Source of the DNA: JAJEDW01 sp963555775
GTDB lineage: Bacteria > Acidobacteriota > Terriglobia > 20CM-2-55-15
Direction: 5' to 3'
Length of the DNA stretch: 64,000 nucleotides
Assembly: GCA_963555775.3 (NCBI GenBank)
Contig: CAUVWY020000010.1
Span: 682,001 to 746,000 of the forward strand
Made by a program: the position numbers and the translations under genes. Each line of letters starts with the position of its first letter. Position 1 is the first letter of the stretch. Positions 34,669-43,115 of this stretch are shown in pieces. Under the pieces are notes generated by a model, which saw nothing but the letters and a program-made list of their open reading frames with translations, was not told the DNA's origin and ran no database searches.

Positions 34669-36430
34669 GCGGATAAGTAAAATAAGCGGGGTTCGCAGTA
34701 CAGGGACTGGCAAGACGCACGACCGGAATGTCGCCGTTGGGGTGTTATGTTGAGCCGGAGGGAGCCAGGACGGGAGAATCACGACAAACGATCGTTCCGG
34801 ATACGCGAGATTCACGACCCACGCACACGAATCCGGCTTCGGCCTTTTGCCGTCTTCAGAGCCAGTCCGTTTCAGTGGGTTGCACAGCCGGGTTAACGGG
34901 TGGTGCACGCGAAGGCAGGCCGAGGCAGTCCAGTATTTTCTGGGTAGCGTCCGGAGGATGAATGGCTGCAAGGACTCGCATGTGACCCTGGCACCGCGCG
35001 CATTCCAGCACATCTAGAGCCCAGACACGTTTCATCAATTCCGCCCAGGTATAGTTCCGCGGATGTGGAACAGTGCGGGGCTCCACCGCCACGGGCCGGA
35101 CCGCCGCGACGGCTTCCCCGGGGGCGGGCGATGCAGTGATGATGGGTGTTTTCGGAGTACCCGCGGCGTCGGCCATCGGCGCAGACTGTGCGTCCGCTTC
35201 GGTGGGGACGATGAGAGCTCTCCATTTGGCCGCGGGAGCAAGGATGCCGCTGTATCGAACCAGGTAAGTGCGTGGAGCGGGCACCAGCGCCGAGAGTTTT
35301 TCCAGCAACTCCAACCCTTCAAAGACCACGTGCGTGGTTCCGTCACGCCAAGGGCGTTTGAAACGATAGAGCAGGCGTGGGTCGGGCAGCGGTTCAATGC
35401 GTTCCATCGCGATTGGTGGCCGGGCGCAGTATCGCGCCAGACGTTCCAAGCGCTGGCGGTCTCGAGCGGCAACCGCGACATTCGCGTGCAGGCTGAAGCC
35501 GTTGACGCTGGCACATCGCGGACTGGCCAGGGCCGTCATGCTCTCCGGATCGACCTGATCCCCCACGCGGGTCACGCGTCGACCGGGGTTGGGTCCGAAT
35601 GCCGTCCGGCCCGATATGGAGGCGGCATAGAGGCCGGCCAACCACGGTTGATCGCGCGAGAGCGGATCGGCCTCTTCAGGATCGGTGTCGGGTCCCAGGC
35701 CACGACCGATGAGCCATTTTGGGATACGTTCGGCCAGCGACCCGGCCAGTCGGGCGATTTCGTGGCCCCCCGGGGCCGGCACCGCATGAAACCGAGGATT
35801 GCCGTCGTCATCGGCCGCGTACACGCCATCGATGGCCAGCATGTGCAGGTGTAGGTTCAGATTCAGAGCCGAACCAAATCGCTGTATGAAGGTCACGGCA
35901 CCGCACTGCGCATTCGGTTTGGCGCCCAATGGGATGGCCCGGCGAATTAGGGCGCCAAAAACAGTCCGGGTGAAGATGCCGAGGACACCACGGACCATAT
36001 CGGCATCGTAGGCCAGGCGGTAGCGTAACGCATAGGGGAACGACAACACCCACTGGCGGACCGGGACCCGGGGAAATACACGGTCGACCAGGTGGGCTGC
36101 GGTATCGGACATCCGACGTCCGCCACAGGAATTGCAGAACCCCCGTTTCTTACACGAAAACGGAACCACACGGTCCAGCCCACAGGCATCGCAATGGACG
36201 CGAATGAAGCCCTCAGCCAGAATGCCACAATTTAAGAACTCGCGGAACTCGCGCTCCACAAAGCCGGGCACGTTGCGATCACGTTGACGTTGTCGATCGA
36301 GGAAGGTTTCCAGATGTTCGGCGACAACACCATAAAGAGGACTTTCCTCTGGATTTCGGGGCCGGTAGGTGTCGATCGCCACGAAGGTATCGGCGAATGC
36401 AACTGGACAGGCAACCCCCACCATAGCCGT
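34669..36430 (-). mobile_element. IS91-type element, full-length copy j
   Basis: Starts gcggataagtaaaataag (constant ori-side end) at 34669, with the 522-codon transposase on the minus strand at 34856-36424. It is the only copy in the window with the complete transposase. The other end (ter side) cannot be fixed because no second copy reaches it; no clear boundary is visible in 36425-36750. It starts 28 bp upstream of the HigB-like toxin gene. Confidence 0.85.
34856..36424 (-). CDS. IS91-family HUH transposase
   Basis: A 522-residue rolling-circle transposase. N-terminal zinc-binding region with HCDACGLDRVVPFSC then KRGFCNSCGGRRMSDTAAH; a catalytic core with the HUH motif as HLHMLAID in NLNLHLHMLAIDGVY; a Tyr in ERLARYCARPPIA matches the nucleophile region. 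The C-terminus has another Cys pair in LDVLECARCQGHM. It should nick one strand at the ori end and drive rolling-circle transposition. The stop TGA lies at 34856-34858, 187 bp from the ori end. The frame is intact. This is presumably the source of the solo ends. Confidence 0.9.
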   Translation of the reverse strand: MVGVACPVAFADTFVAIDTYRPRNPEESPLYGVVAEHLETFLDRQRQRDRNVPGFVEREFREFLNCGILAEGFIRVHCDACGLDRVVPFSCKKRGFCNSCGGRRMSDTAAHLVDRVFPRVPVRQWVLSFPYALRYRLAYDADMVRGVLGIFTRTVFGALIRRAIPLGAKPNAQCGAVTFIQRFGSALNLNLHLHMLAIDGVYAADDDGNPRFHAVPAPGGHEIARLAGSLAERIPKWLIGRGLGPDTDPEEADPLSRDQPWLAGLYAASISGRTAFGPNPGRRVTRVGDQVDPESMTALASPRCASVNGFSLHANVAVAARDRQRLERLARYCARPPIAMERIEPLPDPRLLYRFKRPWRDGTTHVVFEGLELLEKLSALVPAPRTYLVRYSGILAPAAKWRALIVPTEADAQSAPMADAAGTPKTPIITASPAPGEAVAAVRPVAVEPRTVPHPRNYTWAELMKRVWALDVLECARCQGHMRVLAAIHPPDATQKILDCLGLPSRAPPVNPAVQPTETDWL

Positions 36431-36752
36431 CTCAGCAACTTAGGTCCCGGCCGCCATCGACGAGTCCGGCTTCAAAACGATCCCTTGTCGCATTTGTCTC
36501 ATGTTTGCCGCCTTTTGTCCGGTGTGGGATCAGGCCCCCGTCTGGTGCTGCGCGATCTGTGAAGGCGTTTCGAAAAGCTCGGTGCTTCGATGCCGTCTCC
36601 CCGGTTTCGCCCCGTGCGCTACACCGTGGTAGTGGTGCCGACGGCCAACTGGGAATCCCGGATTGTGGTCGGTCGTATACGCTGCGGCAACGGCCTCCCA
36701 ATCAGTCGGCCCATTCTCCCACACCCCAAAGACAAGAACCACAGCAGCAGAA
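36425..36752. other. Gap upstream of the IS91 transposase
   Basis: About 330 bases that should contain the transposase promoter and possibly the ter end. Frames here show no family resemblance; a small minus-strand frame (MRQMRQGIVLKPDSSMAAGT) at about 36440-36503 is unsupported. Confidence 0.4.
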
Positions 36753-36997
36753 CTATTCTCGCCGACAATACTCGAACTTCGCCAACTTGTGAGGGCAAAC
36801 CCTCTTGTGATACCTGAAAGCGCTTAGATGCATGCCGGGAGGATCGTGCTCCCCTTGTTTAAATTCTTCAAGCCACTCCTCATCGTGCCAAGTATCGCTA
36901 TTCTTTGAAATTCTCTTCACGTAGACATGCACGATGGAGTCGGTCGGAATTGCCGAGCAAGCGATAACCTCTCTCAGGCAGATTCCTTCGAAGATGA
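36753..36997 (-). pseudogene. Unrecognised small protein, interrupted at its 5' end
   Basis: The minus-strand frame reads FEGICLREVIACSAIPTDSI, VHVYVKRISKNSDTWHDEEW and HKLAKFEYCRRE to the stop at 36753. The 5' end runs into the inverted-repeat insertion at 36993, so no proper start is visible. No family recognised. Confidence 0.3.
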
Positions 36998-37144
36998 CCT
37001 CCTCTAGCAGCCTGTCGGACTTTCGGCGTAAGTCCTTTGTTTTCAACGACGGCCTTTTTTAGCCCGAAACCGTAAACACAGTCATATGAATGACTTAGGT
37101 TTTTGATCCGGTGTTAGTCCGACAGGCTGCTAGACGAGGTCATC
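36993..37144. repeat. 29-bp inverted-repeat element (MITE-like)
   Basis: Left arm 36993-37021 and right arm 37116-37144 are complementary over 29 bp with one mismatch; the inner 18 bp (ctagcagcctgtcggact / agtccgacaggctgctag) are perfect. The central 94 bp have no coding capacity. CTAG at both sides may be a 4-bp target duplication, in which case the extra 11 bp of symmetry come from a palindromic target. The right arm contains the stop codon of the HTH antitoxin gene. Confidence 0.65.
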
Positions 37145-37501
37145 CACGGTTATGTTGAGCGCGTCGGCAATGCGCTTCACGGCCTTGACCGAGCCGGGCT
37201 TCTTCCCGTTCTCAATGTCCGACAGATAGGAGGCCACAATCCCGGCGGCAGCGGCAAGCTCTCCGGCCTTCATGCCGCGATAGTCGCGCCACACGCGCAC
37301 CGGGTGTTCTCCGCTCGCGATGCGCTTGACCAGTTCGAAAGGCACGAGTTCTTGATCGGGATTTTCTAGAACTCGCCGAATGATTGCGGCATCCATGATG
37401 TCTTCGTCAACGGCGGTTCGCAACGCCTCGTATTCGGCGCGCGGGACAACAGCATATTCTTTGCCGCCAAGGGTGATGGTTTGGAGTTTGGGGGTGGTCA
37501 T
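37130..37501 (-). CDS. HTH-type antitoxin
   Basis: A 123-residue protein from ATG 37499-37501: a PHD-like N-terminus (KLQTITLGGKEYAVVPRAEY) and a C-terminal XRE-type HTH (YRGMKAGELAAAAGIVASYL, then SDIENGKKPGSVKAVKRIAD). The start overlaps the stop of the upstream RelE-like toxin gene (ATGA). The stop TAG is contributed by the inverted-repeat element, so the original C-terminus may have been longer. Expected to neutralise the toxin and autoregulate. Confidence 0.75.
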   Translation of the reverse strand: MTTPKLQTITLGGKEYAVVPRAEYEALRTAVDEDIMDAAIIRRVLENPDQELVPFELVKRIASGEHPVRVWRDYRGMKAGELAAAAGIVASYLSDIENGKKPGSVKAVKRIADALNITVDDLV

Positions 37502-37754
37502 CGGTATGCTTCTCCACGGGGCACGATAGCAGCAATCGTGATCGTTCTGGCTTTTGTGTCGAGCGTATACAGTACCCGCCAATCGCCTACCCGGAGCCTG
37601 AAGCCATCGGTCGCTTTCAAGGCGGTTACGTTGTTGTTCGGAGCGAAGGCTCTGCCGCAAGATCATCGATTTTGCCGATAATCGTTCTCTCTGCGTTGTT
37701 TGGCATGCCACGGAGGCGGCGTCTTGCTTCCTTCGTGATCATGACCTTAAACAC
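37498..37754 (-). pseudogene. RelE/ParE-type toxin (frameshifted)
   Basis: From GTG 37752-37754 the minus strand encodes FKVMITKEARRRLRGMPNNA and ERTIIGKIDDLAAEP; a missing base near 37640 (gagccttcgctccg) then moves the rest, NNNVTALKATDGFRLRVGDW, RVLYTLDTKARTITIAAIVP, RGEAYR, into another frame ending TGA 37498. Both halves are clear RelE-type: the second contains the R-x-x-x-G-D-x-R-v-x-Y core. The toxin is probably inactive while its antitoxin is intact. Confidence 0.8.
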
Positions 37755-37854
37755 AGGATTAAAATAGCTATTAGAGAATAAGATGTCAACCACAGATTAT
37801 CTGTTAAAGAAACACCAGTCCTACGCGCCGGATATCTAAAGGGAAACTCGGGGC

Positions 37855-38132
37855 GTGCGTGCAGCACGTTTTATGGCCTGAGAAGGGATCACCTTATGGA
37901 TGATAAGGCGACCGCCTACGGTTGTTTCCCTTTCGCTGTGGACTCTGAAGCAGAGGGTGATGGTTGGGTGACGAATGTAGGTAACAATTTCACGGGGAGG
38001 AATGCTTGGTGACGATGTGTGATTAAATTGTATAAGGACTTGCGAGGACCGATTTACAACCGTGACAAAACCGTGACAAAACCCCCGATTCTGAGTCGGT
38101 TGGGATTAGCTTTGAGCGAAAAGCAGAGTCCC
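37855..38132 (+). ncRNA. Group II intron, 5' (domain I) fragment
   Basis: Starts gtgcgtgcagcacgttttat, a GUGYG-type group II 5' end, and contains ttgtttcccttt, gctgtggactctgaagcaga and aggtaacaatttcacgggga, phrases I recognise from domain I of cyanobacterial-type group II introns. It is AT-richer than its surroundings. It is cut at 38133 by IS91 copy k, so domains II-VI and any reverse transcriptase are absent. Assignment rests on remembered motifs, not on a covariance search. Confidence 0.5.
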
Positions 38133-38234
38133 GCGGATAAGTAAAATAAGCGGCGTTCGCAGTACAGGGACTGGCAAGACGCACGACCGGAATGTCGCCG
38201 TTGCGGTGTTATGTTGAGCCGGAGGGAGCCAGGA
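38133..38234 (+). mobile_element. IS91-type solo ori end, copy k (102 bp)
   Basis: Starts gcggataagtaaaataag and ends after gagccagga, the same far breakpoint as copy l. It joins the intron fragment to an hsdM fragment. Confidence 0.9.
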
Positions 38235-38596
38235 GAGAATTCGTTTCAGCGTTACTCTATACCGACAAGTCAACGTCCAGCAAGATCGAGGAGGACCAGA
38301 TGATCGATCCGGCCCACCCGCTGACCGACATCCTCGCGCTGAACGGCGAAGAGGTGGTCGGGCGCCGGCCAGTATTTCAGGCCGCGCGCGCTCATCCGAG
38401 CCATGGTCGAAAGCGTGCGCCCCGATCCGGGCAAGCTGATCGCCGACCCGGCCTGCGGCACGGGCGGTTTCTTTCTGGCCGCCTACGACTTCATCACCAA
38501 TCCGGACAACTTCAATCTCGATAGGGGGCAGAAGGCGTTCCTGAAACACGAGGCGTTTCATGGCAACGAGATCGTCGCCAACACCTGCCGCCTGAG
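38235..38596 (+). pseudogene. hsdM: Type I restriction N6-adenine methylase HsdM, internal fragment
   Basis: Frames give IDPAHPLTDILALNGEEVVG, then after a frameshift AGQYFRPRALIRAMVESVRP and DPGKLIADPACGTGGFFLAA, LKHEAFHGNEIVANTCRL. GQYFxPRxLixaMV and DPACGTGGFF are the SAM-binding motif region of HsdM; the catalytic NPPF motif lies beyond the break at about 38596. No start, no hsdS or hsdR. Confidence 0.8.
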
Positions 38597-38652
38597 GACT
38601 TTTACACACCTTTTTTAATGACCTCTAGAATCACTGCATGAAGTCCAACGGG

Positions 38653-38763
38653 TCCTCTACTACGGTCACTGATATCCCCGTGAGATCATCGGTCATGGAA
38701 TCTGGCTCTACTACAGATTCGGTATCAGTTTCCGAGATGTCGAGGATCTGCCGGAGGCCGGCA
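38653..38763 (+). pseudogene. IS6-family transposase, N-terminal scrap
   Basis: The frame reads VLYYGH, a TGA, then YPREIIGHGIWLYYRFGISF and RDVEDLP. PxEIIxxxxWLYxRFxxSxRDvEDLl is the N-terminal signature of IS6/IS26-type transposases. Only about 37 codons remain and they contain a stop. Bases 38764-39000 give no clear continuation. Confidence 0.6.
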
Positions 38764-39023
38764 CAAAACGCATCGATCGGCGCCCACTGGCCGAGTTCCC
38801 CCCGCACCCCGCCCATCGCCGTGGCTGTACCAGAGGAGAATCCACAATTGGAGTAGGCGTCGGTCCCAACAGCAACCCAGCGCATCCGGCCTGATGTGAA
38901 ACACCGTTGGCCCCGCGCGGCGTTCTCCCACCCCTTTTTTGTCCTTTGCCCAGACTTCAAATAATGGGTCACGGGAGAGGTCATGCTAACCTTGCACGAT
39001 CCCGATTTCGAGGAGGTTCCCCC

Positions 39024-40466
39024 TTGAGCAGTCTTACCATCGTGCTCTCTGCCGCACTGTTTGCCGCCCCACAGTCCGGCCCCTGCGACGGGGTCGAGGG
39101 CCTCCCCGGCGCGACGATTACGTCCATCGAGCGGGTGCCTGCCGAGGCTCCGCTTCCGGAACATTGCCGCGTCGCAGCCGTCTTGACCCCGACGCCGGAC
39201 TCGCATATCGAAATGGAAATCTGGTTGCCGATAGAGGACTGGAACGGCAAGTTCCTGGCTGTCGGCAACGGCGGCTGGGCCGGAAGTATCTCCAGGGACG
39301 CCTTGGCCGACGGGCTCAGCGAAGGTTACGCTGCGGCCTCGACCGACACGGGCCATACGGGACCCCCGGGCGAGTTCGCCGTCGGGCATCCGGAAAAGGT
39401 CGTCGACTTCGCGTACCGTGCGATGCATGAGACGGTCGTTCAATCCAAGGCCATCGTCGAGGATTTCTATGATCGTGCGCCGGACCTGTCCTACTACAAC
39501 GGTTGTTCGACGGGAGGATGGCAAGGTCTGGCGGCAGCGCAGCGCTATCCCGGGGACTTCGATGCGATCATCGCCGGCGCGCCGGTCTACAACCGGCCGC
39601 ACCTCCACGCGACCGAGATGCAGAAGTTCGTGGAGATCATGACCGACGAGCGCCGCCTGGTCCCGCGGGAAAAGATCGGGATGATCGCCGAGGCCGTCAT
39701 CGACAGTTGCGATGCGGGCGATGGCGTGGTCGACGGACTCATCAACAACCCCGAAATGTGTCGATTCGAACCCTCCTCGCTCGCCTGCACGGGAACCGAC
39801 ACCGGGATGTGCCTGACTCCCGGCCAGGTCGTTTCCCTCGAACGCGCCTATGCGCCGACCTTCACAGATTCCGGAGAATTCGTCTATACGGGACATGCGC
39901 GTGGGTTCGAATTGGGGTGGCGGATGCCCGGGCCCGACAGCGAACCGCGGACGAGTCCCACGGCCAGTTTCAGATACCTCGGACATGAAAACCCCGAGTG
40001 GAGTTGGCGGGACTTCGACTTGGAAGCCGATCTGGCGCTGGTGATGGAGAATGCCGGTTTTCTGGAGGCGACCGAAACCGATCTCGTCGAATTCAGGGAC
40101 CGCGGCGGCAAGCTGATCATGTACCACGGCTGGAACGACCCGGGTCCGTCTCCATTGAGCACGATTCAGTACTACAACGGGGTCTTGGATACGATGGGTC
40201 CGGACCAGGGCGATTGGATGCGCTTGTACCTGATGCCGGGTGTAGGTCACTGCCGCGGCGGTGTGGGTCCGGACCAGGCCGACTTTATGGCGGCAATCGA
40301 GCGATGGGTGGAATCGGGAGTCGCTCCGGATCGGATTACGGCTTCCAGGGTTCAGAACGGGCAGGTCGACATGACACGGCCGTTCTGTGCCTATCCCGAG
40401 GTGGCGCGATGGACGGGTGTCGGTTCGACCAACGATGCTGGGAACTTTGTCTGTGCGGCGCCTTGA
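39024..40466 (+). CDS. Secreted tannase/feruloyl esterase family enzyme
   Basis: About 480 residues from TTG 39024, chosen because GAGGAGG lies 7 nt upstream (39010-39016) and the signal peptide (LSSLTIVLSAALFAAPQS) begins there. Nucleophile motif GCSTGGWQGLAAAQRYP, Ca-binding-like DSCDAGDGVVDGLINNPEMC, and C-terminal LIMYHGWNDPGPSPLSTI (Asp) and PGVGHCRGGVGPD (His); adjacent Cys residues fit the CS-D-HC disulfide-linked triad of tannases. It should cleave aromatic esters (gallate, ferulate or a related plant ester) in the periplasm or outside. Complete; a decayed relative lies at 14447. Confidence 0.85.
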   Translation: MSSLTIVLSAALFAAPQSGPCDGVEGLPGATITSIERVPAEAPLPEHCRVAAVLTPTPDSHIEMEIWLPIEDWNGKFLAVGNGGWAGSISRDALADGLSEGYAAASTDTGHTGPPGEFAVGHPEKVVDFAYRAMHETVVQSKAIVEDFYDRAPDLSYYNGCSTGGWQGLAAAQRYPGDFDAIIAGAPVYNRPHLHATEMQKFVEIMTDERRLVPREKIGMIAEAVIDSCDAGDGVVDGLINNPEMCRFEPSSLACTGTDTGMCLTPGQVVSLERAYAPTFTDSGEFVYTGHARGFELGWRMPGPDSEPRTSPTASFRYLGHENPEWSWRDFDLEADLALVMENAGFLEATETDLVEFRDRGGKLIMYHGWNDPGPSPLSTIQYYNGVLDTMGPDQGDWMRLYLMPGVGHCRGGVGPDQADFMAAIERWVESGVAPDRITASRVQNGQVDMTRPFCAYPEVARWTGVGSTNDAGNFVCAAP

Positions 40467-40559
40467 CACGATCGTCCATGACAACCGCGCCCACCATGCT
40501 GAGGTCACGATCGTTCAGCGGATGGCGGGCTGCCGGCGGCAAGGAATCGAAGCTGTTTA

Positions 40560-40930
40560 CGGCAACGTGAACACCATCAACGTAGGATTCCCCGATTCGA
40601 GAGGCGCGAACGCGGGAGGAGCTGTCGGCTGTCTCCACCGATAGGCCGCGCAGTTCGAAGTGCCTCATGATCGGCCCGTGGAACATCGCCATGTCAGTGA
40701 TCTTGTCCAGAGGAACCGTCTTTTCTTGCCGAATCAGAATGCCGCGCACGACGTGGAGGTTCTTCCGGCTGAGGCTATTGCGCTCATCCTGACGTATATA
40801 CGCAGAAAGCTGGGGCAAGGACGCACGATTGTTGCGAGAACGTGCGAAAGATGCGAAAGGCTGAGACCTCGGCATCGGCGAGGACCAGGTGGAACCCATT
40901 TCCGCCTCGTCTTCCACGAGATTTCGTAAT
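40560..40930 (-). pseudogene. Bacterial PH domain (bPH2/DUF304) protein relic
   Basis: On the minus strand: NLHVVRGILIRQEKTVPLDK, ITDMAMFHGPIMRHFELRGL, SVETAD, the bPH2 signature (vxRGvlxrxektvPLdkItdvxlxqGpxmrxfGLxxlxvETAG). Upstream (MELQIDYEISWKTRRKW, IYVRMSA) and downstream pieces lie in other frames with stops. A decayed membrane-associated PH-domain gene. Confidence 0.7.
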
Positions 40931-41035
40931 CGATCTGCAGCTCCATCCCCCCACCGTCACCGGTTCCATCCCTAATATCTGGAAGAGACCGCCTATTTGT
41001 CCTATGATCGTTGAACCACCTTACGGAGGACTCAC

Positions 41036-42049
41036 TTGAAACTGGTTTTGTGGACGGCAGCGTTGCTATTCATCCTGTCTGGATGCGCGCCAACGGAGAC
41101 GCAGGATGTGCCGGAAGCCACCGGAGAAGCCGTGCCCCACGTCGGTCCGGTCGAGGGCTTCCAGCCGGCGGAGAACTTCGATCCCGGCGACGTCGCTTCG
41201 ATGCGAGAAAGTCGCGACGCATGGGTGGCCGCTTTCGCCGAGGGAGACGCCGCCGCATTGACGTTCGTCTTCCAGAAAGACGCCGTTATGGACTTGCCCG
41301 ATGAGCTTGCCGCCATGCCGGGCGAAGAACTGCTTGCCAAATACTCGGCGGAACTCTCGTTCGACGAGTCCTCGGAACAGTTCATTACCGACGGAGGCGA
41401 CCCCCGCACGATGACGAAGCTGCCCTGGGTGTCGTACTACGCCGACTACAACCTGACGCTGACCCCCAAGAGCGGCGGCGAACCGATCAGGAATACCGGT
41501 CGCTTCATGACGCGTTTCCACCGGCAGCCCGACGATTCGCTGAAAGTGATTCGCGGCCCCTCGGTCGGAGACCCGGCCCCGTTGTTCGCCTTGAACGAGA
41601 TGAAGAGCGGCGACGAGATCCAACTGGCCGATCTGCTCGGCGAGAAGCCGACAGTGCTGGTCTTCGGGAGCTTTACCTGAGGCCCCTTCATGGCCAGTGT
41701 CGTGGACACTGAAGACTGGTACCAATCGAATAAGGATCGCGCCAACTTCCTGATGGTCTACATCGAGGAAGCCCACCCCGGCAACACCGTGGAGGACATA
41801 GAAGTACATGCCGCCACAACCATTGAAGAGAAACAAGCGTTGGCGGAACTCTGCACGACCGGGAACCTGAATCTGCCGACGGTTCTCGACAGGCTCGACA
41901 ATGCTGTCGAGATCGCCTATGCGGCGTTCCCGGATCGCATTTACGTGCTGGATGCGGATGGCGCCGTCCGGCACAAGACCATGCCAGGCCCATTCGGCTG
42001 GGATGTGGCCGAATCGACCGCAATGCTGGAGCAGTTGCTGGAACGGTAA
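41036..42049 (+). CDS. Deiodinase-like selenoprotein lipoprotein (in-frame TGA = Sec)
   Basis: One 337-residue reading frame if TGA 41678-41680 is read as selenocysteine (residue 215). TTG start 41036 has GGAGGA 5 nt upstream. Residues 1-17 are a lipoprotein signal (LFILSGC, lipobox Cys17). Residues about 50-180 form a SnoaL/NTF2-like domain (MRESRDAWVAAFAEGDAAAL...YYADYNLTL...RFMTRFHRQPDDSL). Residues 190-337 form a thioredoxin-fold redoxin: KPTVLVFGSFT-U-GPFMASV, IEEAHPGNT, LNLPTVLDRLDNAVEIAYAA, FPDRIYVLDADG. The FGSFT-U-GPF site matches the GSCTUPPF active site of iodothyronine deiodinases and bacterial homologues. A SECIS-like hairpin follows. The role may be a peroxide or halide-related redox reaction at the cell surface, which is inference. 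Confidence 0.85.
41681..41717 (+). promoter_or_regulatory. Candidate bacterial SECIS element
   Basis: Directly after the TGA, cagtgtc (41695-41701), loop gtg (41702-41704) and gacactg (41705-41711) form a perfect 7-bp stem. The loop begins with G and lies 21 nt after the TGA, within the range reported for bacterial SECIS hairpins (about 16-37 nt, G in the first loop positions). A weak ggcc/ggcc pair lies below it. Confidence 0.65.
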
Positions 42050-42138
42050 GCCATCGAGGCCGACCGGCGAGAACCGTCGTTCGTCAGACGACGCCGGTCA
42101 AGTCAATCTGCACATTCGGACAAACTAAGGAGGATCTC

Positions 42139-42768
42139 ATGAGAAAGATGCTGCCGGTCGTCGGCGTGATTTCGGTCGTTCTGCTCGGTTCCGGGTTGGC
42201 CTTCGGACAGGGCGCGCAGCCCGATCCGATGACCTTTTTCATCACAAGCAACGGTTCGGGCGAAGGCGCCGATCTGGGCGGTTTGGCTGGCGCCGACGCG
42301 ATCTGCCAGGGACTGGCCGCCGATGTGGGCGCCGGCGACCTTACCTGGCGCGCCTACCTCAGCACGCAAGGCACGGACGCCGTGAATGCGCGCGACCGCA
42401 TCGGCGCGGGCCCATGGCATAACGCCCAGGGGACTCTGATTGGGAACAACGTCGACGAACTGCACGGTATGGGACATCGGTTTACCGTAATGACGGTGAT
42501 CGACGAGAGGGGCCGCAGGATACCCGGGAGCGGATACGTTCCGAACCGCCACGACGTTTTGACGGGCTCCCAACCGGACGGCACCGCGTACTCGGCCGGG
42601 GAAGACATGACCTGCAACAACTGGACGAGCAGCGGTGACGGAACTGCCCTGCTCGGCCATCATGACCGGGCCGCCTGGAATTCCGCTCACGGCAGTCAGG
42701 GCTGCAGTCAGGAACAGTTACGGGCTACCGGCGGCGACGGCCTGTTCTATTGCTTCGCGGCCCAGTAG
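42139..42768 (+). CDS. Secreted DUF1554-like domain protein
   Basis: A 209-residue protein with a signal peptide (VVGVISVVLLGSGLAFGQGA) and one domain containing GEGADLGGLAGADAICQGLA, WRAYLSTQGTDAVNARDRIG, HDVLTGSQPDGTA, CNNWTSSGDGTALLGHHDRA and GCSQEQLRATGGDGLFYCFA. The LGGLxGADxxCxxxA start and WTS...C...G...YCFA end are typical of DUF1554 / endostatin-like lectin-type domains of unknown ligand. ATG 42139 follows AAGGAGG (7 nt). Close to the selenoprotein, 89 bp downstream, and probably in the same transcription unit. Confidence 0.6.
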   Translation: MRKMLPVVGVISVVLLGSGLAFGQGAQPDPMTFFITSNGSGEGADLGGLAGADAICQGLAADVGAGDLTWRAYLSTQGTDAVNARDRIGAGPWHNAQGTLIGNNVDELHGMGHRFTVMTVIDERGRRIPGSGYVPNRHDVLTGSQPDGTAYSAGEDMTCNNWTSSGDGTALLGHHDRAAWNSAHGSQGCSQEQLRATGGDGLFYCFAAQ

Positions 42769-42806
42769 GCATTTCCGGCCTCCAGCCGGCGCGGTGCATC
42801 GTGGAC

Positions 42807-43090
42807 ATGAATCGTCGTGAATGGCTGTTGCGTCTGTCCTGCCTGGGGGCTGGAGCGTCGGTCCCCGGCGACGGCAACGACGCCGCGCCGTCCTCATGGG
42901 CGGCGTGGCGCCGGTCCCATATCGGGCCGCCACGATCGAGAACCGGGTCCAGGGCAACAAAGTCCGGGACACGACCCGTCAGGCCGCGGCCTTGATCCGG
43001 ACCCTCGCGCGGCCGATGAGCCAGAACGCCTACAAGGTCGACATCGCGCAGACCTTGGTGGAAAGGACCCTCTTCGAGGGCGTGGAGTAA
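42807..43090 (+). pseudogene. Xanthine-dehydrogenase FAD subunit C-terminus joined to a Tat-type start
   Basis: Bases 42807-42885 encode MNRREWLLRLSCLGAGASVP, a twin-arginine-like start of another protein. From 42890, in a different frame, comes MGGVAPVPYRAATIENRVQG, RPMSQNAYKVDIAQTLVERT, LFEGVE, the C-terminal domain of CO/xanthine dehydrogenase FAD-binding subunits (GGVAPxPxRA...PxxxNxYKvxlA...RaL). Two gene scraps fused by deletion. Ends 25 bp before the PQQ enzyme. Confidence 0.65.
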
Positions 43091-43115
43091 TCGCGAAAGC
43101 GACGGGAGGGCCGAC

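Noticed and set aside
37895..38012. A 38-codon plus-strand ORF (MDDKATAYGCFPF...)
   Set aside because: It lies entirely in the probable group II intron fragment and has no good ribosome-binding site.
38631..40508. A 625-codon minus-strand frame opposite the tannase gene
   Set aside because: No family resemblance; the plus-strand tannase with catalytic motifs and RBS explains the region.
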